DNA of 64,000 bases from assembly GCA_002483345.1 (NCBI GenBank), contig DLHS01000005.1:337064-401063 (forward strand), given 5' to 3'. The first letter of the stretch is position 1. The number at the start of each line of letters is the position of its first letter. The translations under genes were made by a program, and so were the position numbers. The notes beneath the pieces were generated by a model. That model did not search any database. It saw nothing but the letters and a program-made list of their open reading frames with translations, and was not told the DNA's origin. The stretch is from Bacteroidetes bacterium UBA7662 (GTDB lineage: Bacteria; Bacteroidota; Bacteroidia; UBA7662). Below are positions 15,296 to 23,527 of the stretch, piece by piece.

Positions 15296-15729
15296 TAACC
15301 GGCGATTTGGTTCTGACTGTGAAAAACAAGGGCAAAATTGCGCAATTGCTTGTGCATGCTGGCAAGGCCATTGGAACGATTGGGTGATAAATGCTCATGC
15401 AGACCGATACGTTCCAGCAGGTCGAGCTTTTCATGCAGGATGTCTTCGGGCTTCTGGTGGTTATAAACCTTCACCAGCAGCGCAACCATCCCCTTGGAAA
15501 TAAAAGCATCTGAATCGGCCTGAAAATGTACAAAACCATCCTTCATGGCAGCAGTCAGCCATACCTTGCTCTGGCAACCGCGGATCAGGTTCTCCTCGGT
15601 TTTGGATTCTGCCGGCATGGGTTCCAGAGTTTTACCCAAATCGATGAGGAAGGCGTATTTATCTGTCCAATCCTCCAGAAAGCTGAAGTCGTCGATGAGT
15701 TCGTCTTGTATTTCGCGTATGCTGGCCAT
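15295..15729 (-). CDS. sufE: SufE-family sulfur acceptor
   Basis: A 144-residue protein that accepts persulfide from the SufS cysteine desulfurase and stimulates it. The catalytic cysteine is Cys52 in LIRGCQSKVWL. Flanking conserved segments are DWTDKYAFLIDLG and FISKGMVALLVKVYN. It begins at the last base of sufS (TGATG-type junction), consistent with stoichiometric production of the SufS-SufE pair. Confidence 0.95.
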   Translation of the reverse strand: MASIREIQDELIDDFSFLEDWTDKYAFLIDLGKTLEPMPAESKTEENLIRGCQSKVWLTAAMKDGFVHFQADSDAFISKGMVALLVKVYNHQKPEDILHEKLDLLERIGLHEHLSPNRSNGLASMHKQLRNFALVFHSQNQIAG

Positions 15730-16961
15730 TAACTGAGCATGGTTTGTACTTTCCGGAGGCTTTGAATGAAGTAATCTATTTCAGCTTCCGTATTATAAAA
15801 GGCAAAGGAGGCTCGGCAGGTTCCGGGAATTTCAAAAATATCCATGAGGGGTTGCGCACAATGGTGACCGGTACGGATGGCGATGCCCATCTGGTCGAGT
15901 AATATGCCGATGTCGTAAGGATGCAGATTACCTGCCATAAACGACAACACCGATCTTTTATCGGCGGCCTCGCCTATGATACGGATACCGGGGATGGTTT
16001 TGATCTGCCTGGTGGCATACGCCAGCAGTTCCTGTTCCCGCGCTTCAATGTTCTCAAGGCCGATTCGGGTGAGATAGTCGATGGCTTCACCAAAGGCTAT
16101 GCCGTCAGCAATATTGGGTGTGCCTGCCTCAAATTTGAGCGGAAGCACGTTGTAGGTAGTTTTTTCAAAAGTCACCCGGTCAATCATATCTCCGCCACCC
16201 TGATAAGGAGGCATAAGATCTAAAAGGGCTCTTTTGCCATATAAAACACCGATGCCGGTAGGGCCAAGCATTTTGTGGGCGGAAAAAACGAGGAAATCAA
16301 CGCCCAGTGCCTGTACATCGATGGTGCTGTGCGGTGCGGCCTGGGCGGCATCGAGCAGGACAGGGATGTGACGGGCATGGGCAGCGGCGATTATCTCTTT
16401 TACCGGATTTACCGTTCCCAACGCATTGCTGATCCAACTGACCGCAACCAGTTTGGTTCGTTCGTTCAGGAGCAGCTGAAATTTTTCCATCTCCAGCTCT
16501 CCCCGTGTATTGATGGGTGCTACCACAACTTTAGCACCTTTGGCCTCACACAACATTTGCCAGGGTACCAGATTCGCATGGTGCTCCAGCGCGCTGATGA
16601 GTATTTCATCGCCGGGACCAACGTGCTGGCCACCCCAACTGCTGGCAACGAGGTTGATGGCATCGGTAGTGCCTTTGGTGAAGATGATCTCTGCGGGTTC
16701 TTTCGCGTTTATGAGGGCCTGCACCTTGAGGCGGGTGGCTTCATAGGCATTGGTGGCTGTCTGACTTAAATGATGCACCCCGCGGTGTACATTGCTGTTG
16801 TAACGGGTATAATAATCCACCAGCGCGTCGATCACCACCTGAGGTTTCTGCGAAGTGGCCGCATTATCAAAATACACCAACGGCTTGCCATGTACGGTTT
16901 CCCGGAGAATGGGGAAATCAGCTCTGACGGCCGACCAGTCGATGCGGGCGGTTGCTGCCAT
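15729..16961 (-). CDS. sufS: Cysteine desulfurase SufS
   Basis: A 410-residue PLP enzyme of the group II desulfurases. The PLP Schiff-base lysine is Lys230 in VFSAHKMLGPTGIG; the N-terminus has YFDNAATSQKP and NVHRGVHHLSQTAT; the persulfide-forming Cys368 lies in IRTGHHCAQP. It converts cysteine to alanine, loading sulfur for transfer through SufE to the SufBCD scaffold. It overlaps sufD by 1 base on one side and sufE by 1 base on the other. Confidence 0.97.
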   Translation of the reverse strand: MAATARIDWSAVRADFPILRETVHGKPLVYFDNAATSQKPQVVIDALVDYYTRYNSNVHRGVHHLSQTATNAYEATRLKVQALINAKEPAEIIFTKGTTDAINLVASSWGGQHVGPGDEILISALEHHANLVPWQMLCEAKGAKVVVAPINTRGELEMEKFQLLLNERTKLVAVSWISNALGTVNPVKEIIAAAHARHIPVLLDAAQAAPHSTIDVQALGVDFLVFSAHKMLGPTGIGVLYGKRALLDLMPPYQGGGDMIDRVTFEKTTYNVLPLKFEAGTPNIADGIAFGEAIDYLTRIGLENIEAREQELLAYATRQIKTIPGIRIIGEAADKRSVLSFMAGNLHPYDIGILLDQMGIAIRTGHHCAQPLMDIFEIPGTCRASFAFYNTEAEIDYFIQSLRKVQTMLS

Positions 16962-18268
16962 CAGAACTCTATTTGCAGGTGATGTAACTCTTTCATCAGT
17001 TGCTCCAGCAAATCGTCGCGGAGGGCGGGGATACGGACTTGTTCCACTACCTGACCGGCAAAAGCAGTGAGGAGGATAGTACGTGCCTTGTCTTCGGGTA
17101 TGCCGCGGGCTTTGAGGTAAAACAGCTCATCCTGGTTCAACTGACCGGTAGTAGCACCGTGTGAGCACTTCACATCATCCGCAAAAATTTCCAGCTCCGG
17201 CTTGGCATTGATGGTGCCCGTATCAGCCAGAAGGATGTTGGCATTGCTTTGGTAGGCATTGGTTTTCTGCGCGTCGGGGCGCACCAGAATTTTACCGTTG
17301 AATACAGCCTTGCCGTCGGCCCCTACAATGCCTTTGTACAGCTCATTGCTGTAGCAATTCGGCATGGCATGGTCAACCAGCGTATGGTTGTCGATGAGGT
17401 TGTCGTGGTCGAGGAGGTAGAGACCGTAAAAGTTGGTTTCGCAATGCTGACCGGCATGGGCTGCCTGCAGGTTGTTGCGAACCCGTCCGCCGCTCCAACT
17501 GATGGTAGCATTGTAGTATTGACTGTCGCGCTCCTGTTGTACCCGGGTAGTGCCATTGTGCCAGGCATCTCCGTAACGGGTCTGCAGTTTGTAGTGCTGC
17601 ACACTGGCATTGGCACCAACTGCTATTTCCAGCACATCGTTGTCGAATACAGGTGACAGGCTGATGTATTTCTCAATAATGGTCACATCACAGCCTGCTT
17701 CTGCTACCACGAGGTTGCGGGTGTTGGTCCAGCATTGTTCTTTGGTCCCGGTTGAGAGGTGATAAACCACTACCGTTTTATCCCAACGTTCGTTTTTGGC
17801 TCCATAAACCACAAATCCGTCGTGAGCGAGCAGGGTGTTGAGGGCTGTAAAGCCTTCTTCACAAACCCGGGCGTATTGTCCTAAATGTGCCAGAACCGGT
17901 TCAGGAATCTGAACCAGCGCATGCTGCAAACTACCGGCAAACTGGTTTCCCGTATGCCATTCCTGTGAGAGGGAAGGAGCAAAGCGGCCATTGACAAAAA
18001 CCAGTTCTACAGCGTCCAGCCCGGCAATGCGGTAGGGACCCAGCTCAATGGTTGATAAGTCAATGACTGGAGCACCTGCCAGCGGATCCAGTCGACCTAC
18101 ATCGGTTAGATTGGTATATTTCCAATCTTCATGGGTTGTGTCGGGCAAACCCAACGCTGAGAAGGCAGCGGCAGCCTCCTGACGTTGGGCTGCCAATGGT
18201 TGTTCTCCCAACGATGCAAGGTGGGCAGTGAGCCGGTCAGCGAGGGTATGTTCAAGTACATTCTCCAT
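16961..18268 (-). CDS. sufD: Fe-S assembly protein SufD
   Basis: A 435-residue SufB/SufD-family protein with the beta-helix core (GCDVTIIEKYISLS, SVQHYKLQTRYGDAWHN, NNLQAAHAGQHCETNFYGLYLL) and the C-terminal segment KPELEIFADDVKCSHGATTGQLNQDELFYLKARGI (written here in part of the family pattern: DDVKCSHGATTG, LFYLKARGI). SufD partners SufB and SufC in the scaffold complex that builds clusters. Its ends overlap sufC and sufS by 1 base each. Confidence 0.95.
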   Translation of the reverse strand: MENVLEHTLADRLTAHLASLGEQPLAAQRQEAAAAFSALGLPDTTHEDWKYTNLTDVGRLDPLAGAPVIDLSTIELGPYRIAGLDAVELVFVNGRFAPSLSQEWHTGNQFAGSLQHALVQIPEPVLAHLGQYARVCEEGFTALNTLLAHDGFVVYGAKNERWDKTVVVYHLSTGTKEQCWTNTRNLVVAEAGCDVTIIEKYISLSPVFDNDVLEIAVGANASVQHYKLQTRYGDAWHNGTTRVQQERDSQYYNATISWSGGRVRNNLQAAHAGQHCETNFYGLYLLDHDNLIDNHTLVDHAMPNCYSNELYKGIVGADGKAVFNGKILVRPDAQKTNAYQSNANILLADTGTINAKPELEIFADDVKCSHGATTGQLNQDELFYLKARGIPEDKARTILLTAFAGQVVEQVRIPALRDDLLEQLMKELHHLQIEF

Positions 18269-19023
18269 TATACAGCAGCATTCACTTCGGCTTTGATCCA
18301 GTCGTAGCCCTTTTCTTCAAGTTCGTATGCCAGTTCTTTGGTACCTGATTTTACAATCTGCCCATTATACAACACATGTACGAAGTCGGGTACGATGTAA
18401 TCGAGCAGGCGCTGGTAGTGGGTTATCACCAGGAAAGCATTGTTTTCGGTACGTAGTTTGTTTACGCCACCCGCTACGATGCGTAGCGCATCAATGTCAA
18501 GTCCGGAATCTGTCTCATCCAGTATGGCCAGACTGGGTTCGAGCATAGCGAGCTGAAAAATCTCATTTCTTTTTTTTTCGCCGCCAGAAAAGCCCTGGTT
18601 CACAGATCGTTTCATCAGGCTTTCGTCGAGTTCTACAAGGGCTGCCTTCTGTCGCATCAGTTTGAGGAAGGAAGAAGCATCCATTTCAGGCAATTTGCGG
18701 TATTTGCGCTGTTCGTTGATGCAGGTACGCATGAAATTGGTAATGCTCACGCCCGGAATCTCAACGGGATACTGAAATGCAAGGAAAATACCTTCCCAGG
18801 CCCGTACTTCAGGAGCCAGTTCCAGCAGATCTTGACCGTTAAAGGTCACGTTCCCGCTGACTTCATAACCATCCTTACCGGCTATAACGCTTGACAGGGT
18901 GGATTTACCGGAGCCGTTGGGGCCCATGATGGCGTGTACCTCTCCGGGCTTCACTTCAAGGTTGATGCCTTTTAATATCTGCTTACCGTCTATCGACGCT
19001 CTTAGATTTTTGATGCTTAACAT
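18268..19023 (-). CDS. sufC: Fe-S assembly ATPase SufC
   Basis: A 251-residue ABC-type ATPase of the SufBCD complex. Walker A is GPNGSGKST (34-42), the signature is FSGGEKKRNE, and Walker B is LAILDETDSGLD, with H-loop VITHYQRLL. These are diagnostic of SufC. It starts 38 bases downstream of the inserted inverted-repeat element, which separates it from sufB. Normally the two genes are adjacent, so its expression depends on read-through of the insert or on processing of the transcript. Confidence 0.97.
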   Translation of the reverse strand: MLSIKNLRASIDGKQILKGINLEVKPGEVHAIMGPNGSGKSTLSSVIAGKDGYEVSGNVTFNGQDLLELAPEVRAWEGIFLAFQYPVEIPGVSITNFMRTCINEQRKYRKLPEMDASSFLKLMRQKAALVELDESLMKRSVNQGFSGGEKKRNEIFQLAMLEPSLAILDETDSGLDIDALRIVAGGVNKLRTENNAFLVITHYQRLLDYIVPDFVHVLYNGQIVKSGTKELAYELEEKGYDWIKAEVNAAV

Positions 19024-19060
19024 AATATATCTGCTTCTGGTCGGCTTCGCCTCTGTTTAG

Positions 19061-19092
19061 AATTCAAAATTTAAGATTCAAAATTCAAAATT
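19061..19092 (+). repeat. Left arm of the 32-bp inverted repeat (heptad-phased)
   Basis: The arm reads as 7-base units ATTCAAA, ATTTAAG, ATTCAAA, ATTCAAA with one base before and three after. It is the exact reverse complement of 19543-19574. The stop codon and the last four residues (N-F-E-F) of the enclosed gene are encoded within it. Confidence 0.95.
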
Positions 19093-19533
19093 TTCGGCGG
19101 TTTGCCATTGGGTGAGATAGGGGGCGTCAGCTTCGCTGACTTTGGTACTGTATTTTTCTCCGGTGTAGCCACTTCTTTTAAGATAGTCTATGAATCCCTT
19201 TAGCGTCCGGCTTACTTCTTCAATTTCGTTGAGGGCAGATTTGAAGGAGGATAAACTGATATAATTAAGATCCAGCGAAAGCATCAGTTGTGTTCTTAGC
19301 TCTCCGGCCGAGCCTTTGGCAATGTAGAGGAAGTGTATGAACTCTTTGTTGCCGTTTCTTTCAAAACCTTCAGCGATGTTAGAGGGTATTGACATCGCTG
19401 AACGCCGAATCTGGTCTTTCAGTCCAAAATCTTTGGCAAAATCACTTGCTAAAGTAAGCGCATAGATAGTAGTGACCAGTTTTCTGCCCAACTGCCAAAC
19501 CTTCATGTCCTCATATCGCTCAATCCTAGCCAA
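19078..19533 (-). CDS. Four-helix-bundle protein (23S rRNA intervening-sequence / S23 family)
   Basis: A 151-residue helical protein. The family pattern is clear: RIERYEDMKVWQLGRKL at the N-terminus, FGLKDQIRRSAMSIPSNIAEGFERNGNKEF in the middle (key residues SIPSNIAEGFER), FLYIAKGSAGELRTQL and a C-terminal amphipathic helix. Members occur in 23S rRNA intervening sequences, and the same fold is used by Avd of diversity-generating retroelements; they form basic pentamers that bind nucleic acid. The start is TTG (19533), aligned with family N-termini; an internal ATG (19506) is the alternative. It lies wholly inside the inverted-repeat element between sufB and sufC, and its C-terminus is supplied by the repeat. 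The function here is unknown. Confidence 0.9.
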   Translation of the reverse strand: MARIERYEDMKVWQLGRKLVTTIYALTLASDFAKDFGLKDQIRRSAMSIPSNIAEGFERNGNKEFIHFLYIAKGSAGELRTQLMLSLDLNYISLSSFKSALNEIEEVSRTLKGFIDYLKRSGYTGEKYSTKVSEADAPYLTQWQTAENFEF

Positions 19534-19542
19534 CCCAACAAC

Positions 19543-19574
19543 AATTTTGAATTTTGAATCTTAAATTTTGAATT
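19543..19574 (-). repeat. Right arm of the 32-bp inverted repeat
   Basis: Exact reverse complement of 19061-19092. It begins two bases inside the TAA stop codon of sufB and ends 9 bases before the TTG start of the enclosed gene. Read on the minus strand the units would give stop codons in all three frames. Confidence 0.95.
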
Positions 19575-21021
19575 AACCAACGCTTCCTTCCAGGGAAATG
19601 GCTAATAGTTTCCTGGCTTCTACCGCGAATTCCATTGGTAATTTATCGAGTACTTCCTTCGCGTAGCCGTTTACAATGAGGGCTACTGCATCTTCCTGGC
19701 TGATGCCACGTTGATTGCAGTAGAAAAGAATGTCTTCGCCGATTTTGGAGGTAGTGGCTTCGTGTTCTACAGTTGCGCTGTTGTTGTTGATTTCAAAATA
19801 GGGGAAGGTATGCGCCCCGCATTTGTCTCCCATAAGCAGCGAATCACACTGAGAGTAATTGCGGGCACCGGCAGCACTTTTGCGGACTTTTACCAGACCG
19901 CGGTAGGAGTTTTGGCTTTTGCCAGCACTGATACCTTTGCTCACAATCCGGCTTTTGGTGTTTTTGCCGATGTGGATCATTTTAGTACCGGTATCTGCCT
20001 GCTGCATATTGTTGGTGAGGGCAACCGAATAGAACTCGCCTATGCTGTTGTCTCCCTTCAGTATCACACTCGGGTATTTCCACGTGATGGAGGAGCCGGT
20101 TTCAACCTGTGTCCAGCTGATTTTGGCGTTATTGCCCATGCAAACACCCCGTTTGGTAACAAAATTGTAGATGCCCCCCTTGCCGTCTTTATCACCGGGA
20201 TACCAGTTCTGGACAGTAGAATATTTGATTTCAGCATCAGCCATGGCCACCAGTTCAACTACCGCGGCGTGTAGCTGATTTTCATCGCGTTTGGGAGCTG
20301 TACAACCTTCCAGGTAACTAACATAAGCGCTCTCTTCTGCCACTATCAGGGTGCGCTCAAACTGACCGGTTCCCTGAGCATTGATGCGGAAATAGGTGCT
20401 TAGTTCCATCGGACAACGTACCCCTTTGGGGATAAAAACAAACGACCCATCGCTGAAAACAGCACTGTTCAGCGCAGCGAAATAGTTGTCTGTATAGGGC
20501 ACGACTGAACCGAGGTATTTTTTTACCAAATCAGGGTATTCATGCACAGCTTCGCTGATGGAGCTGAATATCACCCCTTTCTCCGCAAGTTTCTCTTTGT
20601 AGGTGGTAATCACAGAAACAGAATCCAGGACGGCATCAACGGCTACCCCTGCCAGCAATAACTGTTCTTCGAGTGGAATGCCCAGTTTGTCGTAAGTGGC
20701 TTTGATTTCCGGGTCCAGTTCATCGAGACTATTCAATTTATTACCTTCTTTGGGCGAAGCGTAATAACTGATGGCCTGATAATCAATGGGCGGATACTGT
20801 ACATTCTGCCAGCGGGGCTCCGTCATGGTAAGCCAATGCCGGTAGGCCTTCAAACGCCAGTTGAGTAACCATTCCGGCTCACCTTTTTTGGCAGAAATAA
20901 AGCGGATAGTATCTTCACTAAGCCCCTTCTCCAGGATATCCTGGTCGATATTACTGACAAAGCCGTACTTATATTCTTCGTCGGTAATCTGACTAAGGAT
21001 GTCTTGCTCGTTATTGCTCAT
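19573..21021 (-). CDS. sufB: Fe-S cluster scaffold protein SufB
   Basis: A 482-residue scaffold on which clusters are assembled together with SufC and SufD. Typical segments include KYLGSVVPYTDNYFAALNSAVFSDG, FIPKGVRCPMELSTYFRIN, VSYLEGCTAPKRDENQLHAAVVEL in part (YLEGCTAPKRDE), and MGDKCGAHTFPYFEINNNSA with the conserved Cys-Gly-Ala-His. It is the first gene of the suf operon. Its stop codon is fused to the inverted repeat of the inserted element, and its upstream region holds a -7 box and a dyad. Confidence 0.97.
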   Translation of the reverse strand: MSNNEQDILSQITDEEYKYGFVSNIDQDILEKGLSEDTIRFISAKKGEPEWLLNWRLKAYRHWLTMTEPRWQNVQYPPIDYQAISYYASPKEGNKLNSLDELDPEIKATYDKLGIPLEEQLLLAGVAVDAVLDSVSVITTYKEKLAEKGVIFSSISEAVHEYPDLVKKYLGSVVPYTDNYFAALNSAVFSDGSFVFIPKGVRCPMELSTYFRINAQGTGQFERTLIVAEESAYVSYLEGCTAPKRDENQLHAAVVELVAMADAEIKYSTVQNWYPGDKDGKGGIYNFVTKRGVCMGNNAKISWTQVETGSSITWKYPSVILKGDNSIGEFYSVALTNNMQQADTGTKMIHIGKNTKSRIVSKGISAGKSQNSYRGLVKVRKSAAGARNYSQCDSLLMGDKCGAHTFPYFEINNNSATVEHEATTSKIGEDILFYCNQRGISQEDAVALIVNGYAKEVLDKLPMEFAVEARKLLAISLEGSVG

Positions 21022-21030
21022 ATTCGGGTG

Positions 21031-21072
21031 AAGTCTGTATTTAGACTTATTCTGAATTGGGGAACAAAGATA
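21031..21072 (-). promoter_or_regulatory. suf operon promoter element and candidate operator
   Basis: On the minus strand TATCTTTG (21072-21065) is an exact TAnnTTTG -7 box, about 44 bases before the sufB ATG; a -33 TTG is not evident. Immediately downstream is the dyad AAGTCT-N6-AGACTT (21048-21031), in the predicted 5' leader. It is a plausible site for an iron or Fe-S-responsive repressor; the regulator is not identified. The rest of the 242-base gap to the photolyase gene (to 21263) contains imperfect GTGTG/GGCAGT repeats (about 21141-21180) and no gene. Confidence 0.5.
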
Positions 21073-21263
21073 GCTGAAAAAAGGTTTGCCTGACCCATGA
21101 AAATCAGCATAGTTGGGACTTGGGAGCGTGCCAGTGGGGGGAGTGTGAAAGAGTGGCAGTGTTTTAGTGTGGCAGTATTCGTTGCATCTGGCATTGCCTG
21201 AGCAGCGTCTAAAGCATAGCCGGCGAAGCCGGCCAGGAAAAACACAGCCACACGCTCAAAACC

Positions 21264-22568
21264 CTACCTCAATGCTTTCCCATACACCTCAAGGGCTCTT
21301 TCTCTTGCGAATTTGTGTTTCACCATCGGTTGTACGTAGCTGAGGCTGTCAAATTCCGGAACCCAGCGGCGGATGTAATCGCCTTGCGCGTCGAATTTTT
21401 TGGTTTGTTCCTCAGGGTTGAAGATGCGGAAGTAGGGGGCAGCATCACAACCGCTGCCGGCAGCCCACTGCCAGCCACCGTTGTTGGCAGCCAGATCGAA
21501 ATCGAGGAGATGACGGGCAAACCAGGCTTCTCCCCAGCGCCAGTCGATGAGCAGGTGTTTGGTAAGGAAGCTGGCCGTTATCATACGTACCCGGTTATGC
21601 ATGAAGCCGGTTGCAAGGAGTTCGCGCATGCCGGCATCTACGATGGGATAGCCGGTATTACCGGTGCACCAGCGTTCAAATTCCGTTTCGTTGTTGCGCC
21701 AGGGAATGTGCTCGTATGCAGGTTTGAAGGCAGTTTTGACAACATGCGGGTAATGCCAGAGTATCATCTGGTAAAAATCCCGCCAGATGAGTTCATTTAA
21801 AAAAGTCTCATTCAGCTTCCTCGCCCGGGCAGCCAGCGCCCGGATGGAGATGGTACCAAACCGCAGATGAACACCCAGGCGGGAGGTACCCGGAAGGGAG
21901 GGCAGATTCCGCTGGCTGTGATAAAGCAGCAGGCGTGCATCGCGGACTTCCTTGCCGGGGAAATCTGCTGCAGCTGTTTCAAAGCCCATCGCTTCCAGTG
22001 CCAGCAGAGAGACAGGCTCTCGCGGCATAAGCTTGTGTAACAGTTTTTCACTGGCCTGGTTCTCTAAAGTAGTTTCGCAGGCCACCGATTTCCATTTGCG
22101 ACTATAAGGCGTAAAAACAGTGTAAGGATTTCCATCGTCTTTCAGCACTTCATGGGCTTCGAGCAGAACATGGTCTTTGAAATGGTGAAAAGGGATGTTT
22201 TGTACTTTGAGCAAACTACTTACGGCCGAATCCCGTTGCCTGGCATAAGGCTCATAGTCACGGTTGGTATACACACCCTTGAGCATAGGTTCAGCAATCA
22301 ACTGCTGCCAGATGGTGGCGGGCTCTCCGTAGTAGGTCTGTATGGAAGCACCGTATTTCCGTACGACTGTCTCCATTTCGGTCAGAGCCTGGTGAATAAA
22401 GGTCAGGCGTCGGTCAGCTTTGTCTTCGAGTTTATCAAGAATTTGCTGATCAAAAATAAACACCAGCTGAACCGGGTATTCCGACTGCAAAGCATGAAAC
22501 AGTGCCGTGTTGTCAAATAACCGTAAATCGCGGCGTAGCCAATGAATTACGTAGGGGGTGGAGGACAT
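21264..22568 (-). CDS. phrB: Deoxyribodipyrimidine photolyase (cryptochrome/photolyase family)
   Basis: A 434-residue flavoprotein that repairs UV-induced cyclobutane pyrimidine dimers with light. The N-terminal antenna-binding Rossmann domain starts HWLRRDLRLFDNTALFHAL. The C-terminal FAD domain contains FLNELIWRDFYQMILWHYP, the TGYPIVDAGMRELLATGFMHNR segment (in part YPIVDAGMREL), and WRWGEAWFARHLLDFDLAANNGGWQW, with CDAAPYFRIFNP. These are the class I photolyase signatures. Distinguishing CPD photolyase from a cryptochrome is not certain by sequence, but the conserved substrate-pocket Trp and Asn residues favour repair. Confidence 0.93.
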   Translation of the reverse strand: MSSTPYVIHWLRRDLRLFDNTALFHALQSEYPVQLVFIFDQQILDKLEDKADRRLTFIHQALTEMETVVRKYGASIQTYYGEPATIWQQLIAEPMLKGVYTNRDYEPYARQRDSAVSSLLKVQNIPFHHFKDHVLLEAHEVLKDDGNPYTVFTPYSRKWKSVACETTLENQASEKLLHKLMPREPVSLLALEAMGFETAAADFPGKEVRDARLLLYHSQRNLPSLPGTSRLGVHLRFGTISIRALAARARKLNETFLNELIWRDFYQMILWHYPHVVKTAFKPAYEHIPWRNNETEFERWCTGNTGYPIVDAGMRELLATGFMHNRVRMITASFLTKHLLIDWRWGEAWFARHLLDFDLAANNGGWQWAAGSGCDAAPYFRIFNPEEQTKKFDAQGDYIRRWVPEFDSLSYVQPMVKHKFARERALEVYGKALR

Positions 22569-22606
22569 GTTTGATGAACATTCTGCCTCAGGGAATGTTT
22601 TCAGCA

Positions 22607-22659
22607 GTTCCGGATTCCAGACAGATTCAGAAGTCAGACCAATCCTGAAGCTGAAATCC
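22607..22659. repeat. Heptad-type inverted repeat between HxlR and photolyase genes
   Basis: GTTCCGG ATTCCAG (22607-22620) faces a reverse-oriented copy AATCCTGAAG CTGAAATCCGG (22641-22660; reverse complement reads ATTTCAG CTTCAGG). CCGGATTCCAG and CTGAAATCCGG match at 10 of 11 positions as an inverted repeat. It starts 38 bases from the photolyase ATG and 8 bases from the HxlR stop, and may act as an intergenic hairpin. Confidence 0.5.
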
Positions 22660-22667
22660 GGGAAAAA

Positions 22668-23009
22668 CTATTGGGATGTATGAATAATTTTATCGCGGTG
22701 GTTCTGACCCCAACGATTCATCGCTTCCAGCACCTCTTTAAGTGATTCACTGTAGGGTGTCAGGGCATATTCAACGGTGATGGGTTTGGTATCGCAAACC
22801 GTACGGCTGACCAGACCATTCATTTCCATTTCTTGTAGCTCTTTGGATAAAATCCGGGGTGAGATGCCGGCTTCCCTGGACAACTCACGGAATCTTCTTT
22901 TTCCACTCATGAGGATGGTCAGAAGCACAAGTTTCCACTTGCCGCCCACTACATCAAGCGTATCCCGGACAGCCCGCATGGCTTTGCCACATGTTTCTTT
23001 GGTATGCAT
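22668..23009 (-). CDS. HxlR-family winged-helix transcriptional regulator
   Basis: A 113-residue protein with the HxlR DNA-binding domain: CGKAMRAVRDTLDVVGGKWKLVLL at the N-terminus (conserved Cys and GGKW), then RRFRELSREAGISPRILSKELQEMEMNGLVSR (recognition helix and wing) and VEYALTPYSESL. HxlR regulators often sense reactive electrophiles or oxidants through the N-terminal Cys. It is divergent from doxX-pirin, with a 20-base palindrome between them, so it probably represses that operon and itself. Confidence 0.92.
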   Translation of the reverse strand: MHTKETCGKAMRAVRDTLDVVGGKWKLVLLTILMSGKRRFRELSREAGISPRILSKELQEMEMNGLVSRTVCDTKPITVEYALTPYSESLKEVLEAMNRWGQNHRDKIIHTSQ

Positions 23010-23035
23010 GGTATTCTTTTTGTAATCGGTATCCT

Positions 23036-23079
23036 ATTTGTAACAGGTTACAAATGTATATCATATGACTGTAAATTTG
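23036..23079. promoter_or_regulatory. Divergent promoters with palindromic operator, hxlR / doxX
   Basis: ATTTGTAAC-AG-GTTACAAAT (23036-23055) is a 9+9 inverted repeat. A minus-strand -7 box TACATTTG (23058-23051) overlaps it and would drive hxlR. A plus-strand -7 box TAAATTTG (23072-23079) would drive doxX. This is the layout expected for an autoregulated HxlR operator, but binding is inferred. Confidence 0.6.
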
Positions 23080-23100
23080 TCCATCATTTAAAAAAATCAC

Positions 23101-23490
23101 ATGATGTCTCAAAAAATTATCAGAAATACCGGTTGGATATTGACCCTTGTTTTAGTCCTTTTATTCTCCATGAGTGCATTTTTGAAGCTCTCGCAAAATG
23201 AAATGGCTGTCGGGCAGGCTGCTTCTATTGGAATTGATGCCGCTACCTATCAATGGATAGGTATACTTGAGATTATTTCTCTCCTGTTTTTCATCATACC
23301 CCGAACGGGGGTTTTGGGTTCACTGCTGCTCATTGCTTATATGGGAGGTGCCATCGTGACCCATCTCCAGCACCAGCAACCCGTCCTGATGGCGGTGGGC
23401 GTACAGACTTTGGTATGGATAACGGCGCTGATTCGCTTTCCCGAGCTTAGACAAAGGTTGTTTTCGCTGCAGCAAGCCAGGAGCATTTAA
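23101..23490 (+). CDS. DoxX-family membrane protein
   Basis: A 129-residue protein with four predicted transmembrane helices (ILTLVLVLLFSMSAFLKL, GILEIISLLFFIIP, GSLLLIAYMGGAIV, VGVQTLVWITALIRF). The DoxX/DoxX-like signature is the helix-1 K-L pair followed by QWIGILEIISLL and AYMGGAIVTHL. These proteins associate with redox or thiol stress systems, but no catalytic residue is visible. The start is one of two adjacent ATGs (23101/23104). It is the first gene of the operon with pirin, opposite HxlR. Confidence 0.85.
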   Translation: MMSQKIIRNTGWILTLVLVLLFSMSAFLKLSQNEMAVGQAASIGIDAATYQWIGILEIISLLFFIIPRTGVLGSLLLIAYMGGAIVTHLQHQQPVLMAVGVQTLVWITALIRFPELRQRLFSLQQARSI

Positions 23491-23527
23491 ATCGAACATT
23501 CTGACAAAAAAAGCAATTGTAACAGAG

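Larger units (their letters stand above)
19061..19574 (-). mobile_element. IVS-like element: four-helix-bundle gene bounded by a 32-bp perfect inverted repeat
   Basis: A 514-base unit lies between sufB and sufC. Its two ends (19061-19092 and 19543-19574) are perfect reverse complements over 32 bases and enclose one gene, in operon orientation, for a 23S rRNA intervening-sequence type protein. Known intervening sequences in 23S rRNA genes have the same plan: inverted repeats forming a stem cut by RNase III, with an S23-type ORF. Here the host is a protein operon. The outer edge coincides with the TAA stop of sufB (its last two bases are the first two of the repeat), so the reading frame is preserved. 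No clear target duplication or transposase is visible. Mobility is inferred from structure, not demonstrated. Confidence 0.75.

Noticed and set aside
21018..21251. 77-codon minus-strand open frame overlapping the sufB start
   Set aside because: It overlaps sufB, contains its promoter region and has no domain or coding signature; low-complexity Ala/Thr content.
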